A stretch of 64,000 bases of DNA from Doryteuthis pealeii (GCA_023376005.1 CM042160.1:83011772-83075771); one strand, 5' to 3'. Shown: positions 43,496-54,435, counted from the stretch's first letter. The notes: a model not told the origin generated them from the sequence alone. Made by a program: numbers and translations.

Positions 43496-43599
43496 GGTTT
43501 ATTACCAACTCAATCTCGGCATTTTTGTCTAAACTTGGACTTTCTCCACCAGACAAGAGGAAATACATAAAAAAGATTCAGGATAAAGCTCTAACCGCA

Positions 43600-43815
43600 T
43601 TAGCGTGGATATGGCAGTCCTATATTGTGACATCAAACCAACAAAGTCTGTTGGTATCGTGAGATACTGCTGGGGCGCTCTGGGTTAGTGGTAATGATGC
43701 TTCGGCCCCGAAACCATGCCTGAACCTAGAGTCATCATCTGATGAAGGCTTTGTTGGTTGCAATGCTACTGTGTAAATAGCAGTCATTGTATGAAGATTA
43801 TTAATAAAAAGCAAA
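43600..43815 (+). mobile_element. tRNA-like retroposon candidate
   Basis: GGGTTAGTGGTAATGATGCT resembles an A-box region, followed by TCATCTGATGAAGGCTTTGT and an AT-rich end with AATAAA-like strings. Single copy, boundaries unknown. Confidence 0.3.
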
Positions 43816-44104
43816 TAAAATAAAAATTTTATAAAAGAAATACAAACACAGAATAATAAAAATAACTTAAAAACAAGAATATATATAAAAAATTAAATAT
43901 AATAAAATAAGTATTTAGGAATTTTTTTTATTAACTTTTATATAAATACAAAAAAAATATTTATATACTCAGCATCGGCTGGGCAGAGGGTAGGGCCGAA
44001 AAACCTTTGGAGTATTGATTCGTTTACTTGTGAGATTTAAAATGCTGGACATTTTTGAGTAGAATTTCAATGCTATTTCTATATAGATATTTTACTTTAT
44101 AAGC

Positions 44105-44106
44105 GC

Positions 44107-44166
<60 letters not shown>

Positions 44167-44184
44167 ATATATATATATATATAT
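44105..44184. repeat. TA/CA compound microsatellite
   Basis: Long TA run, short CA run, and a second TA run. Confidence 0.9.
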
Positions 44185-44330
44185 CTTTGAAAGGAAGGAA
44201 AAACTCAACACCGTTATTCTATAATAAATTTATTTCGACCAAAATTGGGGCCTTTATTTTATTTTGGTCGAAATAAATTTATTATGGAATAACGGTGTTG
44301 AGTTTTTCCTTCCTTTCAAACATAAATATT
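44185..44330. mobile_element. Short inverted-repeat element
   Basis: Arms of about 56 bases (GGAAGGAAAAACTCAACACC and its inverse) enclose a 25-base centre. The inner arm carries GGTCGAAATAAATTTATTAT, similar in style to the GAAAT that follows the hairpins in the elements at 3840 and 47968, but no CTGANGA core is present. Confidence 0.5.
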
Positions 44331-44549
44331 GTTCTGTATATAATCTAAAAAGATTATTATACATTGAGCTCTCTGTAGTGATTTAAAGATTCACTGTATT
44401 TATACATACTGGATCATACAATAATAATACAGTATGTCTTAGATATCACATAGAGAATCATCCCTTACTACCAAGTTTTGGATACCTCTCATATATATAT
44501 ATGTGTGTGTGTATGAATTTTTTAGATACGAAGATACCAGATGTGCTTC

Positions 44550-44662
44550 TGTGACAGAGGTATAGGAAAATGAATATCCTGGATTTATTGAAGCATGAAC
44601 AAATATTTTTATTGTTTCAAACTTCAATAAATCCTGTACATTTATTTTTCTATATCTCTGTT
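44550..44662. mobile_element. Short inverted-repeat element, interrupted on its right
   Basis: GACAGAGGTATAGGAAAATG and CTGGATTTATTGAAG face CTTCAATAAATCCTG and TTTTTCTATATCTCTG. A minus-strand Helitron starts 8 bases further on. Confidence 0.5.
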
Positions 44663-44670
44663 ATTATATA

Positions 44671-45063
44671 CTAGTACAAAATAAAAAACACCCTCCGGGC
44701 GATGTAAAAATAGATTTTTGAAACATATTGCCTGAGGGGTGGGAGTAAAAAATTCAATGTCAGCGAGTTTGTACCCCAAGTAAGTAAAATCATCAAATTC
44801 ATTAAAGGATTAAAAAATAAAACAATTTGAAATGTAAACTTTAAATATGTATTAAAATAAAACAAACTATATATAGATATATAATACCAGTCATGTATTT
44901 ATTAAAACTTGTTTTAAAAAACAATGAGGACTGTCTAATGTTGCATGTTCAAATTTTGAGTGTATTTATTCTATGTTATGATGATTTTGGGTAATGTGAC
45001 GTAAGCAGTGACGTAATTTTTGTTACAGACAAAAACCGGAAGCGAATCTCCATTATTAATAGG
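44671..45063 (-). mobile_element. Helitron-1, minus strand, short
   Basis: The minus strand begins CCTATTAATAATGGAG (first base T changed to C) and ends GTACTAGT-style at CTAG (44671-44674). A hairpin of CGCCCGG and GGGTG lies near the end. It contains TTACGTCACTGCTTACGTCA. Confidence 0.7.
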
Positions 45064-45149
45064 TATATATTTTATATATATAGTCATCCACAGACATGTG
45101 TGTTGACTTATCAATGTATATATAGTATATTATATATATGTATAAGTAA

Positions 45150-45392
45150 GTAAGTAAAGTCGTCAGGGCGGCCTAATGTCGGTATCAGCCATGCAGCGAG
45201 GGAGTCTATCCCCTTTTCACTAGCACTAGACCAAGGAGATTATTTTAGCGTCTGAGGTGGAGTGCTACACATACCATCAGCTCCTTACTTTACCGCACAG
45301 ATCCACTCATACGCTGAGTTGGTGAGGGCGGGTATCGAACTAGGAACCTTGTGGTTTCTAGCCGACACTCTACCGACTGAGCTAACCCGGCC
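45150..45392 (-). mobile_element. SINE-A, well preserved
   Basis: The minus strand begins GGGCCGGGTTAGCTCAGTCG and has B box GTTCGATACCCGC, the best-kept promoter of the family in this window. The tail ends in GACTTTACTTACTTACTTA, a possible 3' repeat. Confidence 0.9.
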
Positions 45393-45399
45393 CTTATCA

Positions 45400-45536
45400 T
45401 ATTGTATTATTATATTGTATATATGTATATATATTGTATTATTATATTATATACATATATATATATTGTATTATATATATGTATATATATTATATTATTA
45501 TATCATATATATGTATATATATTATATCAATATATT

Positions 45537-45579
<43 letters not shown>

Positions 45580-45745
45580 AAAAGGAATGACTTACCGGTA
45601 AACATTTTGGGTTGGTCTCAATATCTTGATTAATTCAGTGGATTTAACCCTGAAAATCCTTATGGTGAAACTGGAGTAGGTTATTTCTGTACACACTATG
45701 ATAATATATATATATATATAATATTGATATATTATATTATATATA
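45400..45745. repeat. TA-rich microsatellites with unique insert
   Basis: Imperfect TATTATATTGTATAT repeats, a TG run (45560-45579), about 120 unique bases and another TA run. Confidence 0.8.
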
Positions 45746-45830
45746 TCTTATTATAATGGATATTATGTAACTGTCTATCTGTAAGGAAACTATGTCACCA
45801 CTGACGTGATTGCCTTAGGTATTTAAGTTA

Positions 45831-46063
45831 GGCTGAACTTGCAGAAAGGTGTCAAAATTAAGGTGACCCAGGAAAAACAGAACCCTCAAATTTTGTAATA
45901 AAACTGTTAATTTTAACTAGGGGGGGTTAGGGTTAGGGGTTAGGGCAAGGCTTAGGGTTGGGGGTTGGGGTTTAAGGTTAGTTTAATGGGAAAATAAATA
46001 AATAATTTGGGTTCTGTTTTTTCTGGGTCACCCTAATTTTGACAGCTTTGTGCAAGTTCAGCC
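45831..46063. mobile_element. MITE with 8-bp target duplication and telomere-like centre
   Basis: Inverted ends GGCTGAACTTGCA and TGCAAGTTCAGCC extend over about 65 bases. Perfect 8-bp direct repeats TTAAGTTA flank it (45823-45830 and 46064-46071), as for hAT or P-type elements. The centre (45919-45985) is made of GGGTTAGGGTTAGGGG-like text. Confidence 0.85.
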
Positions 46064-46244
46064 TTAAGTTATATTATCAATGATTATGAAATAGCCATTA
46101 GCTAATCTTAATTAGAATCTTATTTATTAACAATGTCTTTATTAAAGTCTAGCTGAGATTTACTGCAAAACTGCCCATCTCTATTAATAAATTTAAAAAT
46201 CCAGAAATATATGTCTCTAAGAAATAAAAATTTACATAGTATAT

Positions 46245-46612
46245 TTAATAATAATAATGAAATTTATTGTGTACAGTGCTCAGGTGCACCACAACTGATC
46301 AAAGTCTCATGTCAAGTACACAGAATAATGTATTAGTGTCAGGAACATGAACAGTTTACAGTAGTAATATGCATGTATGTGAGCGCATGTGTGCAGAGAG
46401 GGGCATCAGGTATAGTGTCGGCGGACTACAGGAAGCATGGAGGCTTTGAAAGATTCAGTGTTTTGGCAGCCTATTCTGAGCGTAAAGAAATGTGTCCTAA
46501 AGTCACGTGAGCAGTGCTATTTTCTGACTTTGTAGGCATGCCCACATGTGTTGAAAAGATGGAGATCAAAAAGGTGCTCAAGGTTGGTGTTGTTAAGATG
46601 ATTAAGGACCTT
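46245..46612 (-). mobile_element. LINE 3' end, internally deleted
   Basis: Matches the copies at 51880 and 53035, but lacks the part between TTTTGGCAGCCTA and TTCTGAGCGTAAAG. Nested in the Helitron. Confidence 0.75.
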
Positions 46613-46701
46613 TTGAGCTTATGGTGGAATAATTTGCATAATGATTTTAATAAACTGGGTTTAATAAAAAATCATTTGCCACTACTGATTTCTAATACTA
46701 T

Positions 46702-47523
46702 TGTTATAAACAGGATTAGTAGCAAGCGTATGGTGATGAGGAAAAGAACAAAACACAGATTTTAAGTTCAAAATTGTATTGAAAAATAAGGAACATGAAA
46801 GGTGAGGAAAAGATAGAGATGAATTTAAAGGATAATTTTGGTGATAGTTGTGTCTTGAATAAAAGTCAGTGAGTGTCAGGTGGCCGAATCAGTTGCAGTG
46901 TTATGTGGTGGTTATGCGAGCTTGTCTTGTGTTTTAGAGTCGTTAGCGGTTGCTGAACGAAGTGGGATTTGTATCAGTCATTGTTGTTGTAAGCAGAATA
47001 TTGTGTATATATGGTAGTAAGCGTTTTTGGTCTCGTCGAATGATGTAGAAATGTTCGCTTGTTGACTGCCTGTGAGGTCAGGGTTGGGTAAGTAGGTGGG
47101 GTGTGATCAGCCGTGTTTGATGTATCCTTCGCTTGCTAGCCCTCGTTGATTCGTGTGTTCGCTGACTGCCATCTGCCTTTCAGAGCTGTTTATTTATAGA
47201 GAACCGCTGCTGAAAATCGGATCCATTGAAGTTATTTTCATTTCACCCGGGAATCGCTTTCATTGGATGAAAATGCGAATTTTATTTACCAATTTTATTT
47301 TATTTAATGTCAGGAATTGATTATCAAAGCGGAACTCCCGATCAGAGCCCATGCACAGATATGAGTTAAAATGGTCATTCTGTTTTAGGCTACGATAGAG
47401 GACACTTCCGATTTTGGCGTCTCCGCCTTATGTTTGTTTTGTTGGTGAGTGTATGTATCTTTTATTATGGATTGAAGTGTTGAATTAGTGAATCGGGAGA
47501 TATCTACATTTGCATATGCAACA
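46702..47523 (-). mobile_element. Solo LTR, 822 bp, target duplication CTAT
   Basis: Plus-strand edges TGTTATAAACAGG and ATATGCAACA; CTAT flanks both (46698-46701, 47524-47527). On the minus strand a TATAAATA lies at about 47192-47199, so minus orientation is favoured weakly. Higher GC than the host Helitron. No internal region remains. Confidence 0.75.
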
Positions 47524-47932
47524 CTATCTTGTTATTCTCAAGTGTATTAAAAGCAATCCTATACATAATTAAAAAACAAAAACAAAATTAAAATAGCATT
47601 AAAATAAGTATAATATTTTTGTATTTGTTCTTATTTAGTTTCAATAGTCTTTCTCCCTTAATATAATATTTTTTTACATTAAAATTTAAATACTTGCACC
47701 CAGAGGAGGGGGGTTTACTTTTGCTAGTATACGTAAAAAAAGCAACAAGAGAAAAATGTTTATGAATGACAAGATCTCTTTCAATATTGTAAAAATATTT
47801 ATGAATGGCAAACTCTCTTTCAATAAATGTGTATGTGTAGAAAAATGAAATAGCAGAAACAGTAGGTAAGTAGACTGGAACAGATTTCATCATGAATGTG
47901 ACAAATTTTAATGATAATTACATGTTAAGCAG

Positions 47933-47967
<35 letters not shown>

Positions 47968-48030
47968 GAAGAAAATGTTTTCAAAAATATAACAGACACA
48001 GGATGTTATGATCTAAGGAAAAATTTTATA

Positions 48031-48077
48031 TGTCTATACTTAAATATTTCGGTTTATGATAAACCATCATCAGGACA
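48031..48077 (-). ncRNA. Hammerhead-like motif (one extra base before stem II)
   Basis: Minus strand: stem I TGTC (48074-48077) with GACA (48031-48034); core CTGATGA (48067-48073); one extra T; stem II GGTTTA with TAAACC; GAAA; a short AT-rich stem III; TA before stem I at the expected cleavage site. The extra T is the only departure from the consensus core. Confidence 0.42.
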
Positions 48078-48210
48078 ACGCAAAAGAAATTTTGTAAGGG
48101 AGAAAAATGAAAAATGTTAAGTGTATGGTGAATGTGTGAATATAATGTTATTTACTGTTATTTTTTATATGTGCATTTATGTACGAAAGCTGATGATGTG
48201 ATCATTGCAT

Positions 48211-48257
48211 TGTCCTGATGATGGTTTATCATAAACTGAAATACTTAAGTATAGACA
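48211..48257 (+). ncRNA. Hammerhead-like motif, opposite arm
   Basis: Stem I TGTC (48211-48214) with GACA (48254-48257); CTGATGA (48215-48221); extra T; stem II GGTTTA with TAAACT (one G-U); GAAA (48238-48241); four-pair stem III with TTAA loop; TA (48252-48253) at the cleavage position. Confidence 0.42.
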
Positions 48258-48368
48258 TATAAAATTTTTCCTTTGAACATAAGATTCTGTGTCTGTTATA
48301 TTTTTGAAAACATTTTCTTCACTTATTGTCAGATTAATTTCCTCATCGTATTTCCATATATATATATA

Positions 48369-48584
48369 GCATTCGGCTAGAAACCACAAGGTTCCTAGTT
48401 CGATACTCAGCGTATGAGTAGCAACAGGGATCTGTGCGGTAAAGTAAGGAGCTGATGGTAGGTGTGGCGCTCCACCTCAGATGCTAAAACGATCTCCTTG
48501 GTCTAGCGCTATTGAAAAGGGGATAGACTCCCTCGCTGCATGGCTGATACCGACTTTAGGCCGCCCCGTCGACTTTTACTATAT
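48369..48584 (+). mobile_element. SINE-A, plus orientation
   Basis: The only plus-strand copy. It lacks the first part of the tRNA head but retains AGGTTCCTAGTTCGATACTC (B box), the body and the CGACTTTTACTATATA tail. Confidence 0.85.
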
Positions 48585-48596
48585 ATATATATATAT

Positions 48597-48823
48597 TCAA
48601 GGTGTGTCAAAAAGTATCGAGATTTTTTGTACTTTTTGACACACCTTGTATTCTAAAGAAACTAACATTCTATTCATTGTTCATTTCTATCTTGGTAAAT
48701 ACAGTTTCAAATTCGGCACTTTTATTACACACCTTGTATCCTGAAAAAAATTAACGTTCAATTCATTGTTCATTTCTATCTTGGTAAATACAGCTTCAAT
48801 CTCGATACTTTTATGACACACCT

Positions 48824-48828
<5 letters not shown>
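48597..48828. mobile_element. mTA mariner-like MITE
   Basis: TCAAGGTGTGTCAAAAAGTA, palindromic core, then two spacer-plus-end units in tandem (ends at 48740 and 48828). The extra unit makes it longer than the copy at 3324. Confidence 0.65.
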
Positions 48829-48875
<47 letters not shown>

Positions 48876-48917
48876 GAAAGAGGATTGGAATGAATCTGAT
48901 AGAATGTGGTAGATATA

Positions 48918-48958
<41 letters not shown>
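48829..48958. repeat. TA microsatellites
   Basis: Two long TA runs separated by about 45 unique bases. Confidence 0.9.
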
Positions 48959-49129
48959 TAGAAAAAATGTGACCCATTGAGTCACCCATTGAGCTCTGGG
49001 TAGATAATTGTGATCAGGAAGAAAGTTAGTTTGCAAAGTGTATTAGATTTTAAAAAGTGAATATGTCCGGAGAATTTTAAAAAACGACATAAAATCAATT
49101 TGCTAAAATTTTCATTTAAGTAAAGAGGT

Positions 49130-49300
49130 GTAAACAAATCGAGAAAAATTCTTACGCCTTACATTTGAACAGATATATTCGCCTAATTCATTAATTATCA
49201 ACTAATTAATTTTCAAATTAGGCATGACTTCAATTAAGCACATATTCTCCCAAAAATTGTCGGCTACCGCCATCTCAAACAAACTGTTTGCACACTCTCA
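49130..49300 (-). mobile_element. Ribozyme-bearing repeat, remnant without ribozyme
   Basis: Matches the body of 2600-2930 (TTCGCCTAATTCATTAATTA, CAATTAAGCACATATTCTCC) in minus orientation. The hammerhead portion has been lost. Confidence 0.55.
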
Positions 49301-49358
49301 TATATATGTGTATAAGTAAAAGTATCCAATTGACTGGTATGTTGGGGATGATTCTATT

Positions 49359-49953
49359 TGGTTTGTTTGTTTGTTTTGTTTTACGGCATATCAACCTCAG
49401 TGGGTCATTTAAAGCCGATAAAGTTTTGAAATAAATCAATTCTTAATGGATAATACAATTTTTTTATAAATACATTTTTCTATTTAACCCATAGATGGGA
49501 CTCTAACAGGTACTACCACTCCGGGTCAGAGTGGACCAGGGAGCAATGGTGATGAAGGAGTGCTCCACATTTAACAAAACCTCCAAAACTGGAACCTCAC
49601 CATCAGATAGAGTTTAACGTCATTCCCAGGACATGTAGACCCGCAGCCACCGCCTTCTAGCACCCATATGATAAAAAGGGGTTGGGGCTTGCCATAAAGG
49701 CAATAGGGTTGGGAAAATCATATAGGTGCTAGGGCTTGACGTGACCAGCCGATTGATCGGAGGGGGCCTCTCCAACCGCCCATCTAGCCCAAGATAGGGC
49801 CAAAGTGGAGTATTGCAAGTCATGAACTGCTCATCCACCTGGGCTCTATCCTTAAGCATCATGGGTCGCCACCCACAGCCAACAGGTGGCCCCATTGGGG
49901 GAGTCTCACCCCTATGCAGAGGTGCAGAGGTGCATTCTAACACCCCAGCCGAC
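49359..49953 (-). mobile_element. R retroposon, near full length
   Basis: On the minus strand it starts near ACCGCCCTGTCGGCTGGGGT and ends with an A/C tail (plus GTTTGTTTGTTTTGTTTTAC). A 115-codon minus frame covers most of it but has no recognisable domain and is not conserved in other copies. Confidence 0.75.
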
Positions 49954-50037
49954 AGGGCGGTCTTCATTTAAATTATTGATACAAAATATAACTTATCTTT
50001 GTGTACTTTATAAATATGGTCCCCTTCAATCAATCAA

Positions 50038-50315
50038 TTAGTCACATCAAGCCCTAGCATCTATACGATTGTCCCAACCCTATTGCCCTTATGGCAAGTC
50101 CCAGCCCCAACCCTTTTTATCATATATGTTCTAGAAGGCAGTGACTGAGGGTCTTAGTGTCCTTTGTAATATGTTAAACCCTATCTGATGGTGAAGTTTT
50201 AATTCTGGAGCTCTGGGGAATCTGGATTACCCCTTCATCACCATTATTCCAAGCTCCACTCTGACCCAGAGTGGTAGTACCTCTTAGGGTCCCATCTATT
50301 TGGGATCCTTAATAT
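50038..50315 (+). mobile_element. R retroposon fragment, plus orientation
   Basis: Covers TCAAGCCCTAGCATCTATAC to GGGTCCCATCTATTTGGG, inverted relative to the previous copy. Both ends truncated. Confidence 0.65.
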
Positions 50316-51045
50316 CCCCTGTACATCTGCAATGCTCGCCTATGCTGATGCACACCTAAAGATTTATACAAAGAGATGCTCCACATTCCCATAATCTTTT
50401 TTTAACCTGAGGTTGGCGGAGAACATTGAACTTTTCTCTACCTTTTCCTGTTCTTTCTTCTTCTTAAATGTTTTTCTCAATAATCCCCAACCTTTACATT
50501 GAGTTTTGTTTTTATCATTTTTATTTCATTTCTATAAATTTATATATTTCAATGTACATTGCAATAAAATAAAATGTTTCCTAACACCAGACTATTTTAG
50601 TATAAAGAAATATTAAGTTAATTTCAGTTTTCTAAGAATATTTACATGAAAATATTTAGATAGAAAATAAATGATTACCAAGTAGACCATTAGAAATATT
50701 CCAATTTCATTCAGTTAAAATACGATTGACATAAGATTTTTAATGACTGCTTTCATAGTGATATTTAAATCACTAAAATTAAGTATTTCACCATAGTATA
50801 ATATTTTATCATTTAGAAGATTGAAAAAAGTCATTGAAAAAATGTATTATTTTGTATAACTTTATATAGGATTTGATTTTTTTTAATGACTAATGTTAAT
50901 TAAAATCAAATATTTGATATTTAAATTTATGCATTTCACTTTTTTTTTTCTTTTTACAAATTATGAATTATAAATACTTAAGAAAAAAAAAAAAACTGTC
51001 AAAACAATTCACATGAGGTTTTAATCCTAAAACAGATTTATAAAT
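50316..51045. other. AT-rich spacer, no gene seen
   Basis: AT-rich DNA with no TE terminus. The stretch around 50500-50550 (GAGTTTTGTTTTTATCATTT) is a paralogue of the sequence around 51800-51850 and 56040/56450. Confidence 0.55.
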
Positions 51046-51049
51046 GCGA

Positions 51050-51290
51050 TTTGGTTAAACTACTGGCCGATTCCTTCATACAAGTGAGAATACAGAATAG
51101 CCACTATTAAGAATACCAGCTGTAGGCATTCTCTACTACAGCTACAGCTACAGGCGATCAGTCTGGCTGTAATTTTCTTTTCCTCCCTATCTTTATATTT
51201 CTTGGATATAATCCAAAGATATTTCTTGATCAGCTGTTAAGAGTACAACATTTTTAGAATGTTTGAGAGTCTTTCCTCAGATTGTTAATA
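51050..51290. repeat. Repeat shared with 52411-52800
   Basis: CCGATTCCTTCATACAAGTG to TCAGATTGTTAATA is duplicated at 52411. The second copy has an extra internal tandem unit (ATAATCCAAAGATATTTCTT occurs twice there). Confidence 0.7.
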
Positions 51291-51777
51291 GCTATATATT
51301 AATACTCATGTTCCTTAATTGTATGACTGTTATCATCTTGCAACACCCTCTGGTTAAAAATGAGACCATCCAAGATGAAATGCAAACATGTAAATCTTGA
51401 TTATCTGGTGTTGCTTATCTGCCAATTTTTTATTTCTTAAGAGTGTTGTCACCTCAGCTAAATAATGGACTATTCTGCTTTTATTCTAAAGAAAGAAAGG
51501 GAAGAAAAAGGACATGCTACACAGAAAAAGATATAATAAAAAAGAAAGAAAGAAAAGGGGGAAAGATAGAGAGGGTGAGCGCTCAGAAGCGATAATGCTA
51601 ATCTGTTTCAAACGAACATAATGAAAAGATGGAAAGGAAAGAAAAAAAAATGAGAAAGAGTTAAATCAAGATTATTATACTTTTTACATATTGAACTATT
51701 TTGCAATAGCTATTAAGTAGACATATCAAATGTAATAATTAAATTATCATACTGTGTTATATGCACAGGTCCCGCTA
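51291..51777 (+). mobile_element. Helitron-2, complete
   Basis: Begins GCTATATATTAATACTCATG (TC start decayed) after A and ends GGTCCCGCTAG before T. The hairpin CTGTG with CACAG lies just upstream of the end. Non-coding. Confidence 0.65.
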
Positions 51778-51879
51778 GTTTGTTAATAACACCCAACATT
51801 TACGTTATATTTACTGCCTCGAGTTTTGTTTTTATTACTTTTATTTTATTGTTTTAAAACTATCCTTTTTGGTACAAAT

Positions 51880-52405
51880 AATAATATTAATAATGAAATT
51901 TATTGTGTACTGTGCTCAGGTGCACCACAACTCATCAAAGTCTCATGACAAGTACACAGAATATTGTATTAGTGTCAGGAACATGAATAGTGTGCAGTAG
52001 TAATATGCATGTATGTGTGCACGTGTGTGCATATGTGTGTGGAGAGGGGCATCAGGTATAGTGTCGGCGGATTACAGGAAGCATGGAGGCTTTGAAAGAT
52101 TCAGTGTTTCGGCAGCCTACAATAGACGCGGGCAGCTTATTCCATGCCTCTGCAATTTTGAGCATGAAAAAATATTTCCGAAAGTCACGTGAGCAGTGCT
52201 GTTTTCTGACTTTGTAGGCATGCCCACGTGTGTTAGAAAGATGGAGATCAAAAAGGTGCTCATGGTTGGTGTTGTTAAGATGATTAATGACCTTATGAGC
52301 GTTTACCAGGTCAGTTGCCAGACGCTGAAGTTTCAACGAATCCATTCCCAGGGCAGGGAGATGTTCAGAGTATGGTAGATGCTCATTATGTTTATTCGTT
52401 GCCAT
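51880..52405 (-). pseudogene. LINE ORF2 3' end with 117-codon coding remnant
   Basis: The minus-strand frame at 52052-52405 carries RGHAYKVRKQHCSRDFRKYF and AWNKLPASIV, the C-terminal signature of CR1/RTE-like reverse-transcriptase proteins. It is followed by about 170 bases of 3' untranslated sequence ending in ATTATTAATATT-type repeats. Everything upstream of the last ~117 codons is missing, the usual 5' truncation. Confidence 0.82.
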
Positions 52406-52410
52406 TTTGT

Positions 52411-52800
52411 TAAACTACTGCCCGATTCCTTCACACAAGTGAGAAGATAGAATAGCCATTATAAAGAATACCAGTTGTAGCCATTCTCTTCTACTGGTTG
52501 GAGAATCTTTCCTAAGTTTGTTAATATCCTCTTAAAAGCTACAGGCGATCAGTCTGTCTGTAATTTTCTTTTGCCTATCTTTATATTTCTTGGACATAAT
52601 CCAAAGATATTTCTTGATCAGCTGTTAAGTGTACAGCATTTTATACAGTTCTGGAGAATCTTTCCTCAGATTGTTAATATCCTCTTTAAAGCCATTGACT
52701 GTAATTTTATTTTCCTAATCTTTTACTTATCTCTCTATTTCTTGGACATAATCCAAAGATATTTCTTCACCAGCCGTTAAGAGTAGAGTATTTTCAGAAT
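52411..52800. repeat. Repeat shared with 51050-51290, expanded
   Basis: Three tandem units of about 140 bases, each with TCTTTCCTCAGATTGTTAAT or a variant and CATAATCCAAAGATATTTCT. Confidence 0.7.
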
Positions 52801-53034
52801 ATTGGAGAACCTTTTCTCCTTTGAAGAATGTAAACTGATCTGAGTAATCTCAAAATCTGACCAAAAGTTTATCGCTTGTATAAATATTTTACACACCCTC
52901 CCACCCCCATTAGAATTTTTTTTCAATTGAATTTGTACAAATTTCAAATCTCAGAGCATATGTTCAAAGACAGAGGGTATGGTTTTGAATTTTGAGATTT
53001 GTAAAAATTGGATTGAAATTTGTACAAATTAATG

Positions 53035-53520
53035 ATAATGATAATGAAATTTATTGTGTACAGTGCTCAGGTGCACCACAACTCATCAAAGTCTCATGTC
53101 AAGTACACAGAATAATGTATTAGTGTCAGAAACAGTTTACAGTAGTAATATGCATGTATGTGTGCGCATGTGTGCATATGTGTGTAGAGAGGGGCATCAG
53201 GTATAGTGTCGACAGACTACAGGAAGCATGGAGGCTTTGAAAGATTCAGTGTTTCAGCAGCCTACAACAGATGCAGGCAGTTTATTCCATGTCTCCGCAA
53301 TTCTGAGCGTGAAGAGATGTTTCCGAAAGTCCCGTGAGCATTGCTGTTTTCTGACTTTGTAGGCATGCCCACGTGTTTTAGAAAGATGGAGATCAAAAAG
53401 GTGCTCAAGATTGCTGTTGTTAAGATGATTAATGACCTTATGAGCGTTTACCAGGTCAGTTGCCAGACGCCGAAGTTTCAACGAATCCATTCCCAGGGCA
53501 GTGAGATGTTCAGAGATGTT
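53035..53520 (-). pseudogene. LINE ORF2 3' end
   Basis: Same family as 51880-52405. The minus frame retains RGHAYKVRKQQCSRDFRKHL and TWNKLPASVVGC, then a stop. 5' truncated at about 53520. Confidence 0.82.
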
Positions 53521-53877
53521 AAATCAAAAAAATTTTTGGGGGAAGTGGTGTGGTTGTAAAATATATACATTAATTTGCTGATAAAAATATGGGTGTGGGG
53601 GCATGTAAAATATCTACATCAATTTATCAACAAAAAGCGACAAAAACATGACTTGGAAAATATCTAAGTTTGCCTGAGCCCGGGTAAATTAGAGCAGAAT
53701 GACAAAAGATCAAAATTACTTAATTTTATTTTATTTGACACTGCGTAAAGAATCTTTATTTTGACATATAATGTCAAAAGAAGAAGCCAATATGACAGTT
53801 CATTTTCTGTGAATGAAGGAAGATTAGAATTGTTATATCTTAGACTGTTTGCATCAACAAATAACAATATAAAACAG

Positions 53878-54126
53878 TGAGTCGTCGTTGGAGCAGCCTA
53901 ATGTCAGTATCAGCCAGACAACGAGGGAGTCTATCCCCTTTTCACTAGCACTAGACCAAGGAGATTATTTCAGCATCTGAGGTGGAGTGCCACACCTACC
54001 ATCAGCTCCTCACTTTACCGCACAGATCTCTGTGCTACTCATACGCTGAGTTGGCGGGGGATGGTATCAAACCAAGAACCTTGTGATTCCTAGCCGAATG
54101 CTCTACCAACTGAGCTAAACCGGCCC
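53878..54126 (-). mobile_element. SINE-A, near full length
   Basis: The minus strand begins GGGGCCGGTTTAGCTCAGTT. Body complete, B box reduced (GGTTTGATACC). Confidence 0.88.
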
Positions 54127-54147
54127 CATGTATCTTTAACTCAAACA

Positions 54148-54435
54148 ATACGGTGGAACTTCGGTTCTTGAACATAATTAATTTCAAAATTATGTTCAAG
54201 AATCGATTTATTCAAAAACTGAAACAATATTTCCCATAAGTGTGTGGGTAGGTTAGAGTAACCTCCCTTTATTGATAGTTAACTTAGAGTGACCAATCGT
54301 GGTAAATTGCAAATATTAGTGGCAGGTTGTCAGTAAGTCTCTACTTAATGACTGGTGGGCGCCGCCATTGGCATTCTGGACTTTGTACATCATATGAGAT
54401 GGTCGATTCATGTTACTCTTCTTACAATAAGAAAT
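54148..54435. mobile_element. TIR-type repeat with perfect hairpin
   Basis: Starts ATACGGTGGAACTTCGGTTC and holds a perfect 15-bp hairpin (TTCTTGAACATAATT and its complement, 54165-54204). From 54240 to 54435 it matches 57470-57655 in reverse (GTAACCTCCCTTTATTG, CTCTACTTAATGACTGGTGG). Confidence 0.5.

Larger units (their letters stand above)
45746..47727 (+). mobile_element. Helitron-1 carrying three later insertions
   Basis: Begins TCTTATTATAATGGATATTA after A and ends TTTACTTTTGCTAG before T. The Helitron body is recognisable around three intruders: a MITE (45831-46063), a LINE fragment (46245-46612) and a solo LTR (46702-47523). Without them it is about 560 bases, the size of intact copies. 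Confidence 0.8.
47968..48320. mobile_element. Inverted-repeat element with hammerhead-like motifs
   Basis: Arms of about 113 bases (47968-48080 and 48207-48320) face each other around 126 bases. Each arm carries one hammerhead-like motif near its inner end. It follows a TA microsatellite. Same architecture as 3840-4271 but unrelated arm sequence. Confidence 0.65.

Noticed and set aside
43735..43760. CTGATGAAGGC, hammerhead-like start
   Set aside because: No GAAA and no second stem within reach.
45919..45985. Telomere end or old chromosome fusion point
   Set aside because: The TTAGGG-like text is short, degenerate and enclosed by the inverted ends and target duplication of a MITE.
48687..49036. 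Tyrosine/isoleucine-rich frames of 86-100 codons
   Set aside because: Products of TA microsatellites and the mTA element.
49620..49967. 115-codon minus-strand frame as a host gene
   Set aside because: Lies within an R retroposon; other R copies do not keep the frame open and no domain is recognisable.
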